This document shows, piece by piece, positions 62,866-64,000 of a stretch of DNA of 64,000 nucleotides. How positions within the stretch are numbered: the stretch's first letter is position 1; every line of letters starts with the position of its first letter. Both the position numbers and the translations under genes were made by a program. Under the pieces are notes generated by a model. It made no database searches and had not been told where the DNA came from. It worked only from the letters and a program-made list of their open reading frames with translations. Source of the stretch: an uncultured Armatimonadota bacterium (lineage in GTDB: Bacteria > Armatimonadota > Fimbriimonadia > Fimbriimonadales > Fimbriimonadaceae); assembly GCA_903927025.1 (NCBI GenBank), contig CAIYLG010000045.1, positions 62,001 through 126,000 of the forward strand, in the 5' to 3' direction.

Positions 62866-64000
62866 CGTTTCTGTTTCTGAGATATAGCCTCAAGCATCAC
62901 TCCGCTCACAAACTCCGGCTCCTGATGGTCGTGCTTTCGCTGACTTTGGGAGTTGCGATCTTCGTTTCGTCTTTCGAGTCCGTTTTAGCGGCGGAATCGG
63001 CAATTGCTCGAACCGCCAATGCGACTCAATCCACGGCAGAGTGGACCGTCTCCTATGGGAATTTCGTCGGCATTCCGGAAAAGGTTGCCGATGAGCTTGG
63101 TGCCATCAAGGGTTCAGAAACTGTCCCGATCCTAGAAGCTTCCGCGGTGACAGAAACTCAGCACGCGAGGAACTTCCTTATCTATGGAGTCGATCCGCAA
63201 AGAGCGTCTCATCAAAATCATCTCTCGCAAGTAAGTGTTGCGGACTTTGGGGCGATTGCGAGCCTCGCCGAGACACCGGACGGCATCCTTCTGACTCAGA
63301 AATTCGCGGCGTCGGAATCTGTTCGAGCAGGAGGCTTGCTCAGCCTGGATACGGGCAAGGGGCTTCGGAAATTCCGAGTTGCCGGCTTGATCTCGGACCC
63401 AAGGGCAAATCACCTTGCATCAGGGGCATTTGGCATCGCCCTCCTGTCGACCGCCCAAAGGTTGGTGGGCCAACCAGGTCTCGTGGATCGAATCGAGGTT
63501 TCTGGCGTCTCGCGAGCGCAGATTCAAAATATCTGCCCGACGTGTCAAATCGAGCGCCCAGGAAAACTCGGAAGTGCCGCCCAAGATGCTCTCGGCCGAA
63601 TCCATTCGCTGCTGGGAGTTTCGGTTTTGGCTCTCCTCGTAGGTTTGTTGCTGATCTACAACACCGTTCAGGTGTCGGTTCTAGATCGTATGAAAGATAT
63701 CGCGATCCTGCGTGCGGTAGGCGCAACCCGCTTCCAGATCCTCTTCCTGCTCCTGTCTGAATGGTTGGCGGTTGGAGCGGCGTCGTCGGTCTTCGGGATA
63801 TTGCTGGGCTCAGGAATGGCCGGGCTGCTGGTGGAGTACACGCGACGAACCGTTAATACTATGGTTCCGCTCATGGCAGATGCCAAGGTTGAGGTGACGC
63901 CGGTTCTCATTGGTGTCTCCATGATCATTGGCGTCGGAACCGCCTTGGCGGCGGCACTTGTCCCAGTGGCCGCAGCGGCACGTGTGCGACCGCTGGAGAT
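62862..64000 (+). CDS. FtsX/MacB-like permease, partial
   Basis: Starts at TTG 62862, overlapping the stop of the ATPase gene by four bases, and runs off the right edge. The translation opens [20 protein letters not shown], has an N-terminal membrane helix ([16 protein letters not shown]), a large MacB periplasmic core domain (about 45-245, with [19 protein letters not shown]) and then helices [20 protein letters not shown], with the [17 protein letters not shown] coupling-helix motif, and [21 protein letters not shown]. It forms a type VII ABC exporter with the preceding ATPase. In the window 379 residues are seen; a second half may follow, as in the eight-helix versions of this family. Confidence 0.9.
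   Translation, partial: MTFLFLRYSLKHHSAHKLRLLMVVLSLTLGVAIFVSSFESVLAAESAIARTANATQSTAEWTVSYGNFVGIPEKVADELGAIKGSETVPILEASAVTETQHARNFLIYGVDPQRASHQNHLSQVSVADFGAIASLAETPDGILLTQKFAASESVRAGGLLSLDTGKGLRKFRVAGLISDPRANHLASGAFGIALLSTAQRLVGQPGLVDRIEVSGVSRAQIQNICPTCQIERPGKLGSAAQDALGRIHSLLGVSVLALLVGLLLIYNTVQVSVLDRMKDIAILRAVGATRFQILFLLLSEWLAVGAASSVFGILLGSGMAGLLVEYTRRTVNTMVPLMADAKVEVTPVLIGVSMIIGVGTALAAALVPVAAAARVRPLE

Overview
The window is dense bacterial DNA of roughly mid-50s % GC by eye, with about 57 protein genes, one tRNA, short spacers and many 1-4 base start/stop overlaps. Several traits point to a diderm bacterium near Armatimonadota (Fimbriimonadia): prepilin-type secreted proteins, many exported proteins and lipoproteins, the futalosine menaquinone enzyme MqnE, an archaeal/eukaryotic-type prolyl-tRNA synthetase, type III pantothenate kinase, a planctomycete-style small cytochrome c and a K+-independent-type H+-pyrophosphatase. 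No 16S gene or ribosomal protein is present, so this placement is an inference. I see no phage, transposase, CRISPR array or plasmid origin; the region reads as core chromosome.

Layout. 1-5224 (minus): start of a class C26 amidotransferase, a dihydrolipoamide acyltransferase (E2), two tiny exported basic proteins and a large hybrid histidine kinase. 5371-10700: prolyl-tRNA synthetase, a convergent MFS transporter, an exported GHL10-type glycosidase and a beta carbonic anhydrase. 10721-14761 (minus): cytochrome c plus outer-membrane protein pair, aldehyde dehydrogenase, GspE/PilB-type ATPase. 15101-17818 (plus): grpE-glmM-coaX. 17807-20562 (minus): HAD phosphatase and a NatAB-type ABC exporter. 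20787-24915: an exported protein with repeat-rich upstream DNA, M42 aminopeptidase, lipoprotein, prepilin-like protein and LacI regulator. 25030-31353: APH(6)-like kinase, HemG-like flavodoxin, TlpA thioredoxin, DNRLRE-type protein, mutS2, cytidine deaminase.

31416-38723 (plus): two related lipoproteins, a membrane class III cyclase, an unknown protein, mqnE and a beta-propeller protein; two of these genes have a promoter so close to the start codon that the mRNA may be leaderless. 38813-40734: alkylation repair pair, an Ada-AlkA fusion followed by ogt. 41657-42957: ECF sigma and membrane anti-sigma. 42959-43034: tRNA-Trp. 43132-49906: cobalamin/metal-binding lipoprotein, MTA phosphorylase, HEAT-repeat exported protein and a tandem S41 peptidase pair whose first member has lost both catalytic residues. 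50067-53842: GYF/TM2 membrane protein, exported cyclophilin, two oligopeptide-type ABC permeases, a short-chain dehydrogenase. 54029-58176: a small ORF and a 1297-residue GH42-like glycosidase. 58239-64000: BON-like small protein, H+-pyrophosphatase with a ~280-residue extra periplasmic loop, and a LolD/MacB-type ABC exporter whose permease runs off the right edge.

How genes may work together: E2, MqnE, the menaquinone-linked flavodoxin, cytochrome c and the pyrophosphatase belong to central energy metabolism. The exported glycosidases, DUF1080 protein, peptidases and ABC importers fit a heterotroph degrading polymers. GspE and prepilin-like proteins suggest type II secretion or pili. No clearly new multi-gene system stands out. 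The best candidates for something undescribed are the pyrophosphatase insertion, the pseudo-protease/protease pair, the cyclase with its unknown neighbour, and the leaderless lipoprotein/propeller genes.
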